Shown here: in pieces, positions 24,626 through 37,350 of the stretch
Position numbering within the stretch: position 1 is the stretch's first letter
How the letters are laid out: every line of letters starts with the position of its first letter
Notes under the pieces: model-generated
Databases searched by the model: none
Told to the model about the DNA's origin: nothing
The model's input: the letters and a program-made list of their open reading frames with translations, nothing else
From: Lucifuga dentata
Taxonomy: Eukaryota; Chordata; Actinopteri; Ophidiiformes; Bythitidae
DNA length: 64,000 bases
Assembly: GCA_014773175.1 (NCBI GenBank)
Contig: VXCM01003450.1
Location: 3,421 to 67,420 of the forward strand
Reading direction: 5' to 3'
Translations under genes and position numbers: made by a program

Positions 24626-25294
24626 AGGGCCATATAAGATGACCCNAAAAAAAAAAAACAAAAACAAAAACAAAAACAACCAAGGGGCATTATTCTGAGT
24701 TTTTAAACTCGAAAATTTGCCAGTTTTAAAAGTCTGTATGTTTATAGTAATTCTATAATCTGTATGCTTTTGATAATTTGATGTTTTTGTGCTAAAAGCA
24801 CAAGTATTTCTTTATTGCTAAATCCGATGGAAATGTATAATTTTATAATGTCATGTACTCACAAAAAAACTCGCAAATCTGCCAGTTTAAAATCTCACAA
24901 ATTTGCAAGTGTTTAAACTGTCAAATTTGTGAGTTTAAAAACTAAAAAAAAAAAAAAAAAANAAAAAAAAAAAAAAAAAGAAAATTATTTTTAATGATGA
25001 ATAGTCTTTTTTTTAATTCTTTTTTTAAATAATAATTTAATTGTTTTTAATAATGAGAAGGGGAAAATAATGAGAACGGGAATTGAATGACCTCTCATTG
25101 TGATTATGCCTGCAGTACATGACCTTATTAAATTATACTTTTCCATCGGATTTAGCAATAAAGAAATACTTGTGCTTTTAGCACAAAAGCATCAAATTAT
25201 CATAAGTATACAGACTTTTAAAACCAGCAAATTTTCGAGTTTTGAAACTCAAAATAATGCTCCTTGTTTTTTTTTTTCTGTCTTATATGGCCCT
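24626..25294. mobile_element. Palindromic element with about 200-bp arms
   Basis: The left end AGGGCCATATAAGA is inverted at the right end (25281-25294). Long imperfect arms pair, including CTTTATTGCTAAATCCGATGG with its inverse and GTGCTAAAAGCACAAGTATT with its inverse, around a centre of repeated AAATTTGC motifs. It has the form of a fold-back miniature transposon. The target duplication could not be settled. Ns at 24646 and 24962. Confidence 0.75.
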
Positions 25295-25915
25295 CATACG
25301 CCGTCATATAGAGTAACTTTTACTTCTAAAATCATATTTTCTCCATAAAGTCACCTGATTTTCTTCAGAATGGCAGGGCGCCTGTGAACAACACAAACCC
25401 AGCAGGTTCTCACATAGATTAGTTTAAAACCATCTGGCTGTATCGTTTAATTTTACTAGTATCAACATCCCAGTGCAAATGTACTCTATTAAAGTAAAAC
25501 TCCAACACAATTATAGCAAAGTAAAAGCAAATTGACCATATTGGCTTCTCAAGTAGTTGTTCAGTTATATCCATAATAGCTACCAGCACTTTATCTATGC
25601 AGAAGAATCACTTAAAGTGGAACACATTGAAATGAATATTAATTTATAATTTAATAAGATTTGTTGAAAGAAGGTTGTAGATTGCCCTTCGTGTTTGCAG
25701 TTGATAATATGATCTCATTTCACAAAGAAACTGACAACACTCGCATACACTAATACAGACAGAGACATACACACACACAGCGCTCATATCAAGAATGGCT
25801 AAAAAAAAAAAAAAATCCAGAAAACCCCTGGAGCTTATTTTGAGTTCCTTTCACATCAGGAGAGGTAATCACAGAAAGAAAGGGAGCGAGCTCATCTAGG
25901 GTGACTTTTTCACTC

Positions 25916-26149
25916 NNNNNNNNNNNNNNNNNNNNNNNNNNNNNNNNNNNNNNNNNNNNNNNNNNNNNNNNNNNNNNNNNNNNNNNNNNNNNNNNNNNNN
26001 NNNNNNNNNNNNNNNNNNNNNNNNNNNNNNNNNNNNNNNNNNNNNNNNNNNNNNNNNNNNNNNNNNNNNNNNNNNNNNNNNNNNNNNNNNNNNNNNNNNN
26101 NNNNNNNNNNNNNNNNNNNNNNNNNNNNNNNNNNNNNNNNNNNNNNNNN
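25916..26149. other. Assembly gap (234 N)
   Basis: An unbroken run of N, bordered on the right by a short C run. Open frames crossing it have no meaning. Confidence 0.99.
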
Positions 26150-27055
26150 CCCCCCCCTCCCCAAAGCAACTGATGAGTCAGCAATGAGAAGCTGCTGCCA
26201 CACAGTGGGGCAGCAGTGAGAAATGAAAGTGTCTGCTGCCAGAATAGTGGTGAATCAGTGGTGATGAGGAGAAAGAACACGAATGCAGAAAGAGAGATGG
26301 TGAAGCGAGGGTGAAGAAAAGAGCAGAGGAGGAAGAAGTGGGACAACATTGTGCGAGCCGAGGGTGGACTGACAGAATGACAAGGCAGCAGGGTTAGAGG
26401 GCGATAACGTGAGCCAACAGAGCGCCAATAAGACATTTTAGATTGCAAAGATGGGGAAACAGAGTAACAGGAGGGAATATGATTTACTGCACTCAGCCGA
26501 GCTAGATAAGGAGAGATGAAGGAGAAAAGGAGAGGAGACAAAAGATGCTGACATTTGGGGGGGTTTAGGCATCAAGCGTGTGACGGGAAGAGGAGAACCT
26601 TGTTGGAGTGACAGGTCTGCTGAGCTGAAACCCTCATCAGGCTCTGCAGATGTCAAACCATCACTTCCAGCAAAGCAGAGGAGGAATGTGTGGTGAATGT
26701 TAACTGCTCAGGACTGTCTTTGAAATGGCCAACGTGTAACTGCGAGTTCAACTTCTTCGCCCCTCGAGTTAATATCTACGATAATCACAGAAGCGACAGT
26801 GGTGTCATCTTAAAGTCCCATAGTCCTCTGAGGAGATTTACGCTTTTTTTAATCCGAGATTTAAATGCAGAGAAATAGCATGAGCAGACTGTAGCACATT
26901 AATCCCAAAATGATGTGGGAGAAGGCAGACAGCAGCTATTGAATAGAATGTTAAAACACATCAACAAGGGATTTGGAATGCAACTGGAGTGCCATTGCAC
27001 TAATACTGGGCATGCCTTCATTAAAAATCTTCTTTTTCAAAAAATCACTTTTTCT

Positions 27056-27087
27056 TATGTAGCCACTATGGCTATAGTGGCTACATA
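27056..27087. repeat. Perfect hairpin, 14-bp arms, 4-nt loop
   Basis: TATGTAGCCACTAT, loop GGCT, then the exact inverse ATAGTGGCTACATA. It has no terminator context and lies deep in an intron. Confidence 0.9.
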
Positions 27088-28219
27088 AAGTGCTCTTGTT
27101 GACAAATTCTTCTTGAAAACTAATTAGTTTAATTTATTTTATATATTTTTGTCATTTCCTGTACAATAAATTGTAATATAAACAGTGTATTGAAATTTTT
27201 TTTGTAAAAGAAAGTCAGGGAGTAGACTCAAACTTCTGGCCTGTAGTATGGATATGTCAAATTATGTGACTTGTCACTTTGTCCAGTGAAAAAGTAACAA
27301 ATTAAAGTACATTAAAGTACACTGTGTTTGATAGCAAGAACCACCAGACAAATCATGTTGCATAAAGTATGTGTGTGTTGTGTATGAGTTATTCATTTAA
27401 CCAGTCTCGAATGGAAGGTAAGCCACTATACCCTACAAAATTGATTTGCTGGGCTTTAATAGCACATGAATGTTATAAAAGCCTTCTTTGCCGCCTGGGA
27501 GAGTAAACAAGAAACTGATGAATACAATTACATTCTCTGAAATACACAGCGTGGAAGATCGTCCTGACAATTATCTTTAGATGACTGCAAACAGTCTCCA
27601 GCCACAGAAGCTGAATACAGAGCCAAAGGAAAAGAAATTATCCATTTAAAAAAATATAAGCTTTAAAAAAGCTTTTTTTTTTCAAATGCAGGTGACTCAA
27701 AATAGAACAGAGAAGCTTCAACAAGTCCAGTGTGCTTCAAAGCCGCTCAGTGAAGAAATGTGTCTCACTAAGTTTGAAAGTAACTCTACCGTATGACTTT
27801 AAATATAGAAATGTGTGCTTGTCTTTACCCTTTGTGGGAGTGAAGTGAGAGAGTGTGAGGTGGAAAATGTCAAGTCTGTGTATCTGGCTCCACTGACATT
27901 CTCGGGAGACAAATTGGAGGATTTTACACTTCAAAACTGCCCGTCCTGCTTCATTTAATGCCAAAGGAAATCCATTTAGTGCTCACTCAAATGTTCATGG
28001 GGTGCAAACCAGTAGGTGGTGCACTTACATTGTTACAGCCCATACGTCACGCCATGCTCAACATGTGTAGAGCAATTGTACATCATTAATGCATGCATAT
28101 GAGTCTGTGTTTGATATGTGGGGAAAAGGAAAAACTCTCTCTCACACACACACACATCCACAAATATTGTGAAAAATACACTTTCACACTTTTCACTTTC
28201 CAGCCAATCGCAAACTTAC

Positions 28220-28348
28220 AGTAATCTGTAGTGGGGAAGTTCATCAACGGACTCCAATTGGACGGGGTCGTGGTCTTGATGTTCCGATTGGTCGGTCTGA
28301 GCGGCAGTCTGGTTGTGCTGGTGACCACTGGCGGGAACTCTCCGTTGG
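28220..28348 (-). CDS. alk: ALK-family exon: linker between MAM and TNF-like region
   Basis: A 129-bp exon, phase 1 in and phase 1 out. It encodes a low-conservation, Thr/Pro/Arg-rich stretch (NGEFPPVVTSTTRLPLRP, later NFPTTDY). The first residues SNGE, with the serine codon split across the junction, match the SGE/NGE start of the human ALK linker after the MAM domain. The rest is too divergent to align, as expected of a spacer rich in possible O-glycosylation sites. The acceptor is CTATTTCAG and the donor GTAAGTTTG. Phases agree with both neighbours. Confidence 0.82.
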
Positions 28349-30611
28349 CTGAAATAGAAGATATGGGTTTTACTGAGGACACTTCAAGTGAACTGATGAA
28401 ATCCTGATGATGATGTTACATTGAGGAGCTGAGGAAGCACAGCAGCTGCAGACCTCATACTGGAAGAGATAATACAGAACCACCAGCAGGGGTCATTCTT
28501 TCATTTGTACCACCAATGGCTATCCAGAGGCATTGAAATAAACATCATCCAGCTCCTGTTTGTCTCAGCATTCCTATACTAGATGGGTAAAAGCAGGTTC
28601 AGTCTGGGCTTTTTGTAATCCGTAAAGCCTGCAGCACTACAGCTTGTGATCATAAGCTTGCCGGCACCTTGATCTCTTCCCCTTCAACGTCTCACCTATG
28701 AATTTGGTCTCCCAGGTAAGAGGCTGGATGATTGGCTATTAAGTCTCAAGATAGAGAAACTCATTTTTCCAGAGATGTCAAAATAGGGGTATTAATTTTA
28801 CCCAGTATGATGGTTGAATACTCACATATAAAAAAAGGCACCTGTGCTCATATCTATTCTCTAGTTTACGACACAAGTGCCGATACTCAATCTCTGATCA
28901 CTTTTTCACCTCTTATCCTCCGAATCAATGAAAGAAGGTGCAGGGTGCAGCAGAGGTGGAGAAATGGGGTTACCATGGCTGCTTGACTGAACAGATGAAT
29001 CACGCTTTTTGATTAGGTGCTCGCACCGCAATCAGTGGCATAAATGATCAGTTGAAATGCTGTTAAAAGAAATCAACTGCCACGTCGGATGAGAGATGGC
29101 AGGGGCTGCGGGGAACAATCAATGAAAGCCTGTCAGCTGATCATAACAAAATAAGCTTTTTGATTTTCATTTTCAGGGTGATAATCTGTTTTATTTACCT
29201 GTCCTAAACAAGGAACTGCTGAATTGATAGAATAAATGTCTAAAATATATTTTAAAAAAGCTGCAATACAGAAAAAGGTATTTTTTTCTTTAAACCTTTG
29301 AGTTTCCTGGATGTGTTCACTGAGCACAGATGCTGCTTTTTCACTTGCCTGCCCGCATCTTTGAGGACTTGATATCCTCTTTGTGGCTCAGAACTCAGCT
29401 GCTGTATTCTGTACTTCCTGTGGTGTTACATCTTTGTTTTTGACTCTTTGTAATTTGCCTGCTTCTCCACCTACAGCTTCTACTGCACCTTGAAGAGAGG
29501 AGATCTCTTTCTGAATTGCCTCTCCCTAAGTGTCTTCCATCCTTTTCGTTACATTGTAAAATTATTAGGGCATTTTTCTTTGTCTTAGAAAGCTTCGACT
29601 GGGTTGGGAATGGTTGAAGTGTGGACCTGAAAATGCTTTGAAGACATTTTATGTGATATTAAATTATACAAATAAATCTGACATTTATCCCTGCTGGTCT
29701 GAGAGATGAACTGGCCACATTTTGGTCTCAAACATTTATCTCTGCTAGTATCAAAACCATCCTCCCTTTTCTCTCTTTGCCAACTCGGCACTATTCGCTA
29801 ATTATTTCCAATCAATATTTGAGTAACAGACATCACTTTAAACAGGTTTCATTGTGCTGGATGAGGCACTTTTAACTTTTAAGAAGCTGTAAGCAACATT
29901 CAACTATGCCTGTGTAACAATGGCTGTCATGCTCCACAGAAGAGGAATGTTCAGAGCCTCCTTTCTTTGTTCCTTTAAAGCCCAAACATCCTGGAGGACC
30001 AGTAGAAGGCTCATGTAAAACTGAGACTAGTTCCAAGATGTCAGGTAAAGCCGAGTGGACACTGTTAGTTTTTCGGGCTGATTTTACCCCAATTTAGTTG
30101 GATCCGACTCATTTTCAAGTCGGACTGAATTTCCATCTGACCTGCGGCCATCAGATGTGCTGTGTAAGCAGGGTTTTGATGTGAGTTTTACAGCTGGATC
30201 GAGGAATGATTTGGCTGTCAGATGCTTGGATGCATTTCTGGCATGTCAGAAATTTTGGCTGATGGCCGATCCGATTAATGCTAAAAGGTACCTGAGTGTG
30301 CCTGCATGAGTGGAGCAGCTAACAACAAACATGCTGCAGGCAGTGTGGACAGGGAAAGACTGAAAGCAGATTACAGAGCTGTAACAACAAAGCAGAACGG
30401 ACTCTGCCTTTCGTTTTGTTTTCAATACAGCACTTTCTTCTTCATTTTCTTGCTTATTTTAATCCTTCTGTTTCCTCTTCTTCTTGGGTTTACATCTGGT
30501 TTGAGGATGCATTACCGCCTCCAACATTGTGAATTACAGGCACAGCCATGTTTTTCAGTGAAACTTTATTGGAATTGTCAATTAATAAAGTCAAACAGAG
30601 ATTTTATTTAA

Positions 30612-31244
30612 AGGACCTTACCACCCATTTTGCATGTTTGAGCCTAATATATTCAATTTTCATACACATAATGTTACTGATAATCATTTCCCAAAGGATA
30701 AAACTGTATTTCAGCTTTCCTGATATTTTGCAAAATCTCTTTCAATATCAAATATTCAAGCAATACAACCACCTTAAAAATCGATGTTTTGTCAGCTAAT
30801 AGTTACACAAAATTATGAAGTCAAGGTCATTTCACGGTCATAAGTGCAGGTCTTTTTTTGGGACTATATTCCCTGGTGGAGACATACATTCACTCTGTAC
30901 TTTATATTGTGCTTAAATTCTAAAATTACAAAACTCTGAAAAAAACCTGAATACACTTCTTGTTCACAATAATGGATTACCTGTCCCAAGAACGTTTCAA
31001 GTATCAACAAGTTGATTTTAATAGCATACCAGAATGAANTGGATTACCTGTCCCAAGAACGTTTCAAGTATCAACAAGTTGATTTTAATAGCATACCAGA
31101 ATGAAAGGACACCAATGGTGGTCTGGAAAAATTGTTTAACTCACCATTCCAGTAGTATGCTTTGGGAAATGATTGTCAGTAACTTTACATGTATGAAAAT
31201 TGAATATATTAGGCTCAAACATGCAAAATGGGTGGTATGGTCCT
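30612..31244. mobile_element. TTAA-flanked inverted-repeat element, copy C
   Basis: Starts AGGACCTTACCACCCATTTT and ends GGGTGGTATGGTCCT, with TTAA at 30608-30611 and 31245-31248. Same orientation as copy A. It contains a 66-bp N-joined duplication (30973-31105), so its true length is about 566 bp. Confidence 0.88.
30973..31105. repeat. 66-bp direct duplication around a single N (assembly join)
   Basis: 30973-31038 equals 31040-31105, with N at 31039. Copies A and B of the element have this segment once, so the duplication is artificial. Confidence 0.92.
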
Positions 31245-33630
31245 TTAAGCATACAGTGTAAGTACCCCAGTTGGGCATATCGACCCTTGAATACAGGGGA
31301 AGCACAGAGATCGGGGGCTTTAGTCATGTAGTATGGTAGATTCAATCGTACAGCGTAGATAACACAATGCACACGATACTGAAAGTCATACTGTGTCCGC
31401 CTGGCTTAAGGTTCACTGTGGTTTCTTGAGATGAAAATGTAGTTACCAAGCCACTACATGAGTCCAAATGAAGACACAGGTCTAGATTTCAACTTTCTGC
31501 TATGATGTTATTCCTACCTCTGATTTAGATCTTTGGCTACACCTCAGCAACAAAATTCTCTGTAATGGATACAACACTTCATGTGAAGAGGCTGGATTGC
31601 TTCAGAACAAAAGAAATTGAGTCTATCAACAGAAGGTGGCCTTCTATACTGTTCCATTAGACACTCCTGCTCAGTGTAGATACTTGAGGCATGCAAAATT
31701 CATTGTAAACAAAGTCTGTGGGTGTATGACCTCCATATTAAGCTCTATTTATGTTCTGCATATGGAACAGAGTGTTGAGTGTTGAGAGACGATTGCATGG
31801 TTTCAAGGTCTATTTGCATTTCATAAGGCAAAGGCAGAAAAGAAGACAGAAGGTTTGTAGTTGCAGACTGGCCTGGCTTGTAGAGCAGCAGAAAAGCGTG
31901 GAGCTTTGTTTACACGGTACTTGCATACTTGCCTGATATTCCCCACAGTGTTGCTCTGGGTGGCAAACAATGGCAAAGGATGATACAAAGGTTCCTAGTG
32001 AGTATTTTTTTTCCCCTTATTTGTTTTGCACTACCATGAAACAGAGAACTCTTTGAGTAAAACATTGCTGTTCCAAATACACCAACAACCCATCAACGAG
32101 CAAGTGTTTTTCTAAGATTCTAGGAAACAGCTTCATTAGAGGCTGGGTTGAATATCAATTCGCAATCCAACTAATCCAAAGTTTCTTAACTATGACAGAC
32201 TCACAGTGTATTAGGAGAAATCACTACTTCTCCTCCTACACCGTCATTCTGGGGAGATCATGGGAGAAAAACACAACTTCTCATCCTTATTTCTGTAAAG
32301 AAAATCCCCCAAACACCTTGTCCTCTCCATATTGTTTCCCCTTTTTCTCAGAGCGAGATTTCCATTAATGACAATATAGCAAGGAGGCTTCCTCAACAGT
32401 TGAAAGGTTTAGAAAGTTGGTGGTTTTAGTTGATCAGAAAAAACCTGTGAGCTTAGATTTACAACAACACATTTACATTAACATGAATTATGCTCGAGTT
32501 GAATCTATTTCCATGGCCCTCTGGTTGCCATGTTTCATTAAATAGCTGAATTCTTAACTCTGTCATTAACTGTAGCTTAGATTTTGAAATAAATCAATCT
32601 CATACCACCAAAGCTGCATGCTGAGTCTCGTGTTTTCAGCTGGTGGACTCGACTGCAGCTGCAGCCTTGGAGTAAAGAAATCCTGTAATTTCAGCTTCAA
32701 AGCTTAAATAACCTCAGCACTGCTTACCTAAAATCTGCCACCAAAAAAATCAATAGCTCATTCCGCAGCCCTGTAATCCTCAAATAAATATCATCGTCTA
32801 ACTCTCCAGTACTTGGGAGCTATGATACTTGTACGAGTATACGTGTAAATCTGATGGATCACATAGAGTATGCGAGTGACTGCGATGTGTTTGGTTGTTT
32901 GGGCTGCAGAGGCAGACGCTTAGATGTGTTATTTGAACACAACAAATTCAGGGACTTTTTTTTTTTTTATTAATAAGCCCTCGTGCATTGTTATTCTGAG
33001 CATGAGGGAGCAGAGATATGGCACAGAGCTACAGCAGAATGCATTGGTATGCTGCAGCAGCAAGCGAAGAACTCAGCAGGTCCAGCACAGTGCAGTATGA
33101 ATCAGAGGGCAGGGTAACAGCCAGCCTGGCTGTCACTGTTCATTAGCGGGGCGCCGTAAGCTACCTAAAACCCAGCTGCAGACGGGAATTATGACCCAAA
33201 CATGAACCCAAAACATCTCGAGATTGCAATGCCTGTAAGAAATTGTAGACAGTCTTGATGCATCATATTCTCAGTAAATCCCGTTGTTTAAAAAAAAAAA
33301 ACAAAAGAAAAAAAAAAACAAAAGCTAAGTCTAAATTAAAACCTTTTCTCATTGTGTTTAAACTGGTTGGTTAAGTCGAGTAAAGTTAAATTCTTCTTTT
33401 ATAATGTATGATTAGATTTCGTTTTTAGCCTTGTTTTATTGTGCTTTTATTATCATTTTTTTGTGCATGCTATGAGTTGCTGCTGCTGCGTGTTTTGGAT
33501 TGTGAAGCCCATTGAGAGATTGCGATACTGGGTTTCCAAATAAACTTGAACTGTCTGCAATTTAAATTAAATCCAGATTGATTCCATTAATGTGGCAAAA
33601 TTATTTTTATAAATATAGAATTGCCTAAGC

Positions 33631-34400
33631 CAGTGGTTCTCAAACTTTGTGAACCAAGCACCACCTCTGAGCAAACCAAAACTTCTAATGCTGCATTCAT
33701 AAAAGAGAATTTCCAATTTCTGATCGGAAAAAATATAGGAAAACACCTCCCTCAAGTCAAAATTCTAACTCGGAAAGTCGGACAAGCTTTCCCAACCCTG
33801 AGTTAAGATTCATATCGATACGGCTGCTCACACCATAAACAATAATTTCTCTATTTATCAATGAAAGTTTAGAACACTTTTCTCAAAATCTCAGCATATA
33901 GACACATTTAACACTGGCAAATGGTAAATAACTCATAAACAGTAAAACGTAGCTTCTTTTTGTTTAACGGAGCAAACAAAAGTTTTCATGGAGGTGTTCA
34001 TGTTGTCTCCCACTTTGTTTAGCTCAAATGCAAGGTGGTCATAAAAGATATAATTCAGAGTTATTTCTGAGGTACAGTGAGTGCAGCATAAGTACTGTGT
34101 GTCAAGCACAAACTCTAAGAAAAATCACAGAAAAACTTTAGGTCAAGTTACTGACACCCACGCAGAAAATAAGTAGATAGTGTGCAAAATAACTGAATTC
34201 TTACTTTTAAAAGAATAATAAAATTAAAGCTATTTCTTAACAGAACCAATTTTTATTTGTGAATAATTTGCCACGATAACGGCACATTCATACATTACAA
34301 TTGTTTAGATTCTATCCAGGAGTGTCTGGAGTCATCTGATGTAACACCAGGTGCTGCTTCAAGTAACAGTGGTGGTACATGTACAGTTTGAGAACCACTG
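33631..34400. mobile_element. hAT-like element, CAGTGGTTCTCAAAC ends
   Basis: A 770-bp unit whose left end CAGTGGTTCTCAAACTTTGT pairs with the inverse right end ACAGTTTGAGAACCACTG, the well-known form of many vertebrate hAT relics. Flanking 8-mers GCCTAAGC and GTCTAAAA match at only five positions, so the insertion is old. Another element end (TAATGCTGCATTC) starts at about 33689 inside it. Confidence 0.75.
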
Positions 34401-35296
34401 GTCTAAAAACATGTAGTTACATTTTGTCATTTTATATACATTTATTTGATATTATTGTTAAGCCTGAACTTTAAATCTTCAGATCTGAGCTGTTACTCAG
34501 CAAACGCAAACAAAAAACACTTCTGTAATCCTCATCTAATAAGTTTTATTGCCTTCTTCCGTGTTTGTACCTAAAATTACATTAGAAGCTGTTACTGTTG
34601 ATCTAGTTGCTGCTTTATAAAAGCGAATGAGGCAGCTGATAAACTGGAAGTCAAACGCTGAGGTCACCTTTGAATAAACTTCTTTTAATTAGCCCCATAT
34701 TTCACTACAGTGCTATAAATAATACATTGTGGGCTGTAAGGCATCTATGTTTATTGTTTGCTTTGTGTTTCTGAAAGGACCATACTGGCAAGTTTGCACA
34801 TTCAAGCCCAATATATACAACCTGCATACACATTACTTACTGACAACCAATTTCCACAATGTAAAATTGTATTCTTGTGTTCCTGTTTTTTTGCCAAATC
34901 CCCAAATCTTTCAAAATCAATTGTTCAGGTGATATACTGCCTTAAAAATCAATGTTTTGCCTGCTAGCACATTTGTCTGAATGTAGAAGAGAAGGTCGTT
35001 TTTAATGTTTTGGTAAAAGATGTGTTCTCCTGGGACTATACTCCCTGGCAGAGACATACATTTTCTTCTGTGCAGTTCCATGTTGAACCGGTTAAATAAA
35101 GCTACTTTGACAAAATGTTAACAGATGCCATGTTTGCTATGATGGATTATTTATCTTAAGTGCGTTTCAAGCCTCTACAAGTTGATTTTAATAGCGTACT
35201 GGAATGAACTGAAACCAAAGGCGGTCTGGAAGGTGGGGAAAAAAATCTAAAATTTTCTGTTCCACTAGCATATTTTGGGAAATAGCTAGTAACGTA

Positions 35297-35775
35297 CAGT
35301 GGGGTCCAAAAGTCTGAGACCACATTAAGAATCTGTGATGTTTTCCATGTAAATCTGGAAATAATCAGAAAGTCTGACATCACAAGAAGCTCTGTGGAAC
35401 ATTGTTAGATCATGCTGGGATAACTTGGCTCATCAGGTTTTGCACAAACTTGTGGAGTCCATGCTAGCTGAAGTTCATGCTGTCATAAAAGCAAAAGGGA
35501 GGCATATCAAATACTAAGATATTCTGAAATTCATGTACATTTTTCAAAGATTCAACTTTTCACTCAAATTTTTAAGATGATATCATTTGTAATGAAAAAA
35601 TCTTGTATTAAATTCAAAANGATATTCTGAAATTCATGTACATTTTTCAAAGATTCAACTTTTCACTCAAATTTTTAAGATGATATCATTTGTAATGAAA
35701 AAATCTTGTATTAAATTCAAAAAGAATGCAAAATAGAAGTATTTGCATAGTGGTTCTGACTTTTGAACCCCGCTG
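35297..35775. mobile_element. Tc1/mariner-type miniature element
   Basis: The left end CAGTGGGGTCCAAAAGTCTG and the inverse of the right end, CAGCGGGGTTCAAAAGTCAG, form terminal repeats. TA lies on both sides (35295-35296 and 35776-35777), the Tc1/mariner target. It has no transposase. It includes a 102-bp N-joined duplication (35518-35722), so the real length is about 376 bp. Confidence 0.82.
35518..35722. repeat. 102-bp direct duplication around a single N (assembly join)
   Basis: 35518-35619 equals 35621-35722 by eye, with N at 35620. Same signature as at 14502 and 31039. Confidence 0.9.
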
Positions 35776-36079
35776 TATGCAGTTTATTGGGCTCAAACAT
35801 GCATCACCAGAATTGTCCTTTAACACCCACAGTAGCATGTGATAATTCATAAAATGAATTTTCAGTATTTCATTGAGCCTGACTTGTGCTACACATTATG
35901 CTGCTGGACATTTGCACATACTCAAAATGAAAACACCAACTTGGCCTCGACCATGTAGACCTTGCTGCGTTTGGCTGTGGATGAAATTCAGTTTGAGCAG
36001 GCCTTGAGTAAGCGTCTGCCAAAGACTGGTCTCTGCCATGACTAATGCAAGTCTCCTAAAAAAAAAAAAAAAAAAAAAN

Positions 36080-36129
<50 letters not shown>

Positions 36130-36139
36130 ATATATATAT
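36080..36139. repeat. (TCTA)n and (TA)n microsatellite
   Basis: Follows a poly-A run with N at 36079; about 12 TCTA units then TATATATATG. Confidence 0.95.
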
Positions 36140-37195
36140 GTATATTGCCTTCAGCCTACAAAAATCCAATTATTCCCAGTCAAATGGCAGTTTTTGCAAA
36201 GGTAATCCTTTTGAAGGGCACTACAATGACTATCCAGTGATGTCAAGTACGAGTTACGCAGCAGACAGATTCACCGCCTGATCCATGGAGATTGCTATGG
36301 AGGCAGCTGGGAGTGCTGGGATTACTGTTAATGGTGCTCAGTGTGTGTGGAAAGACGTGTCCATGTATATGCTGGAGAGAAGAAAAATGAACTTCCTATG
36401 CAGCTTTACCCAATAAACCAATTTAATGATACTGGTGAAGATAAAATGGTTAAACTGACATTCAGTGACAACTGGAGGACAATGGATGCATCATCAAGCG
36501 TGCAAACTCGTTAAAATATACATCACAGTAAAGCAGAGCAGCATAGGAAAAAAAAAAAAGCCATGGATGGCTAATATTCTGCGTGATGCATTCTCTTCTG
36601 TTTTCTCACCTAAACATATTACAGGACCGTGTCGTAATGCTCAGGGATCCATCATGCTAATCACTCAGACTGATCACTCATGGAAATGATGCCTTTTGCT
36701 GAGCTGCAGCATCTCCCATCAGCAGGTCTGATTGATTGGCGATAAAATGACACTGTGTCAAGTGTGGCTTTACGTAATGGATACCTGGCCCAGATTAAAG
36801 ACTTGCCATCTGGGAAGTGAGAAACAGGGGATAGATGATCCTTCAGTTCTGTCATACTGCCACCGGAGGACATAAAACACAAATTGGTGTGCAAATATCT
36901 GCCGGAAAATGTCAGCTCTTTAGATAAAAGGGCTCTGATCCAATAAGCCTGTGGTGATAAAGGTGATGGCGACTTTGCTCCAGCTTAACATGAATAACAA
37001 TTTTTCACATCATATTCTGCTGATGGGACCATGTTATCTGATTGCATTGTACAATTGAGATAATATCATTAGGATGCGATCTGTTGTTGAAAGCATCATC
37101 ATTATCATCATCATCATCCAAAGATGCCCAGAAAGGTTTGTGCGTCACTCACATTTGTCATTTACTAGTTTACATTTGGGCAAAAGATTGTATCT

Positions 37196-37350
37196 ACAGT
37201 GTCCTCCACTAATATTGACAACCATAGTAAATTAAAGCAAAAATGGGCTGTGAAACAAAAATGTCTTTATTGTTTATTCCCTTGATCTTTCATTCAAAAT
37301 ATTAACAAAAATATAACCTTTAATTGACGTAAACTAATTGAAAGGAAACA
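37196..37350 (+). mobile_element. One end of a Tc1/mariner-like element
   Basis: TACAGTGTCCTCCACTAATATTGAC resembles the common Tc1/mariner terminus (CAGTG...CCACTAATATTGGCACC). The opposite end was not found, so it is a truncated relic or one end of a decayed copy. Confidence 0.45.

Larger units (their letters stand above)
34776..35819. mobile_element. TTAA-type inverted-repeat element, copy D, carrying a Tc1-type insert
   Basis: Starts AGGACCATACTGGCAAGTTT and ends with GTCCT before TTAA (35820-35823); the left TTAA has decayed to TGAA. It belongs to the second, more diverged subfamily (CAAGCCCAATATATACAACC near the left end). Interrupted by the element at 35297-35775. Confidence 0.8.

Noticed and set aside
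25789..26541. 250-codon minus-strand frame
   Set aside because: Crosses the 234-N gap, so most of it is unknown sequence.
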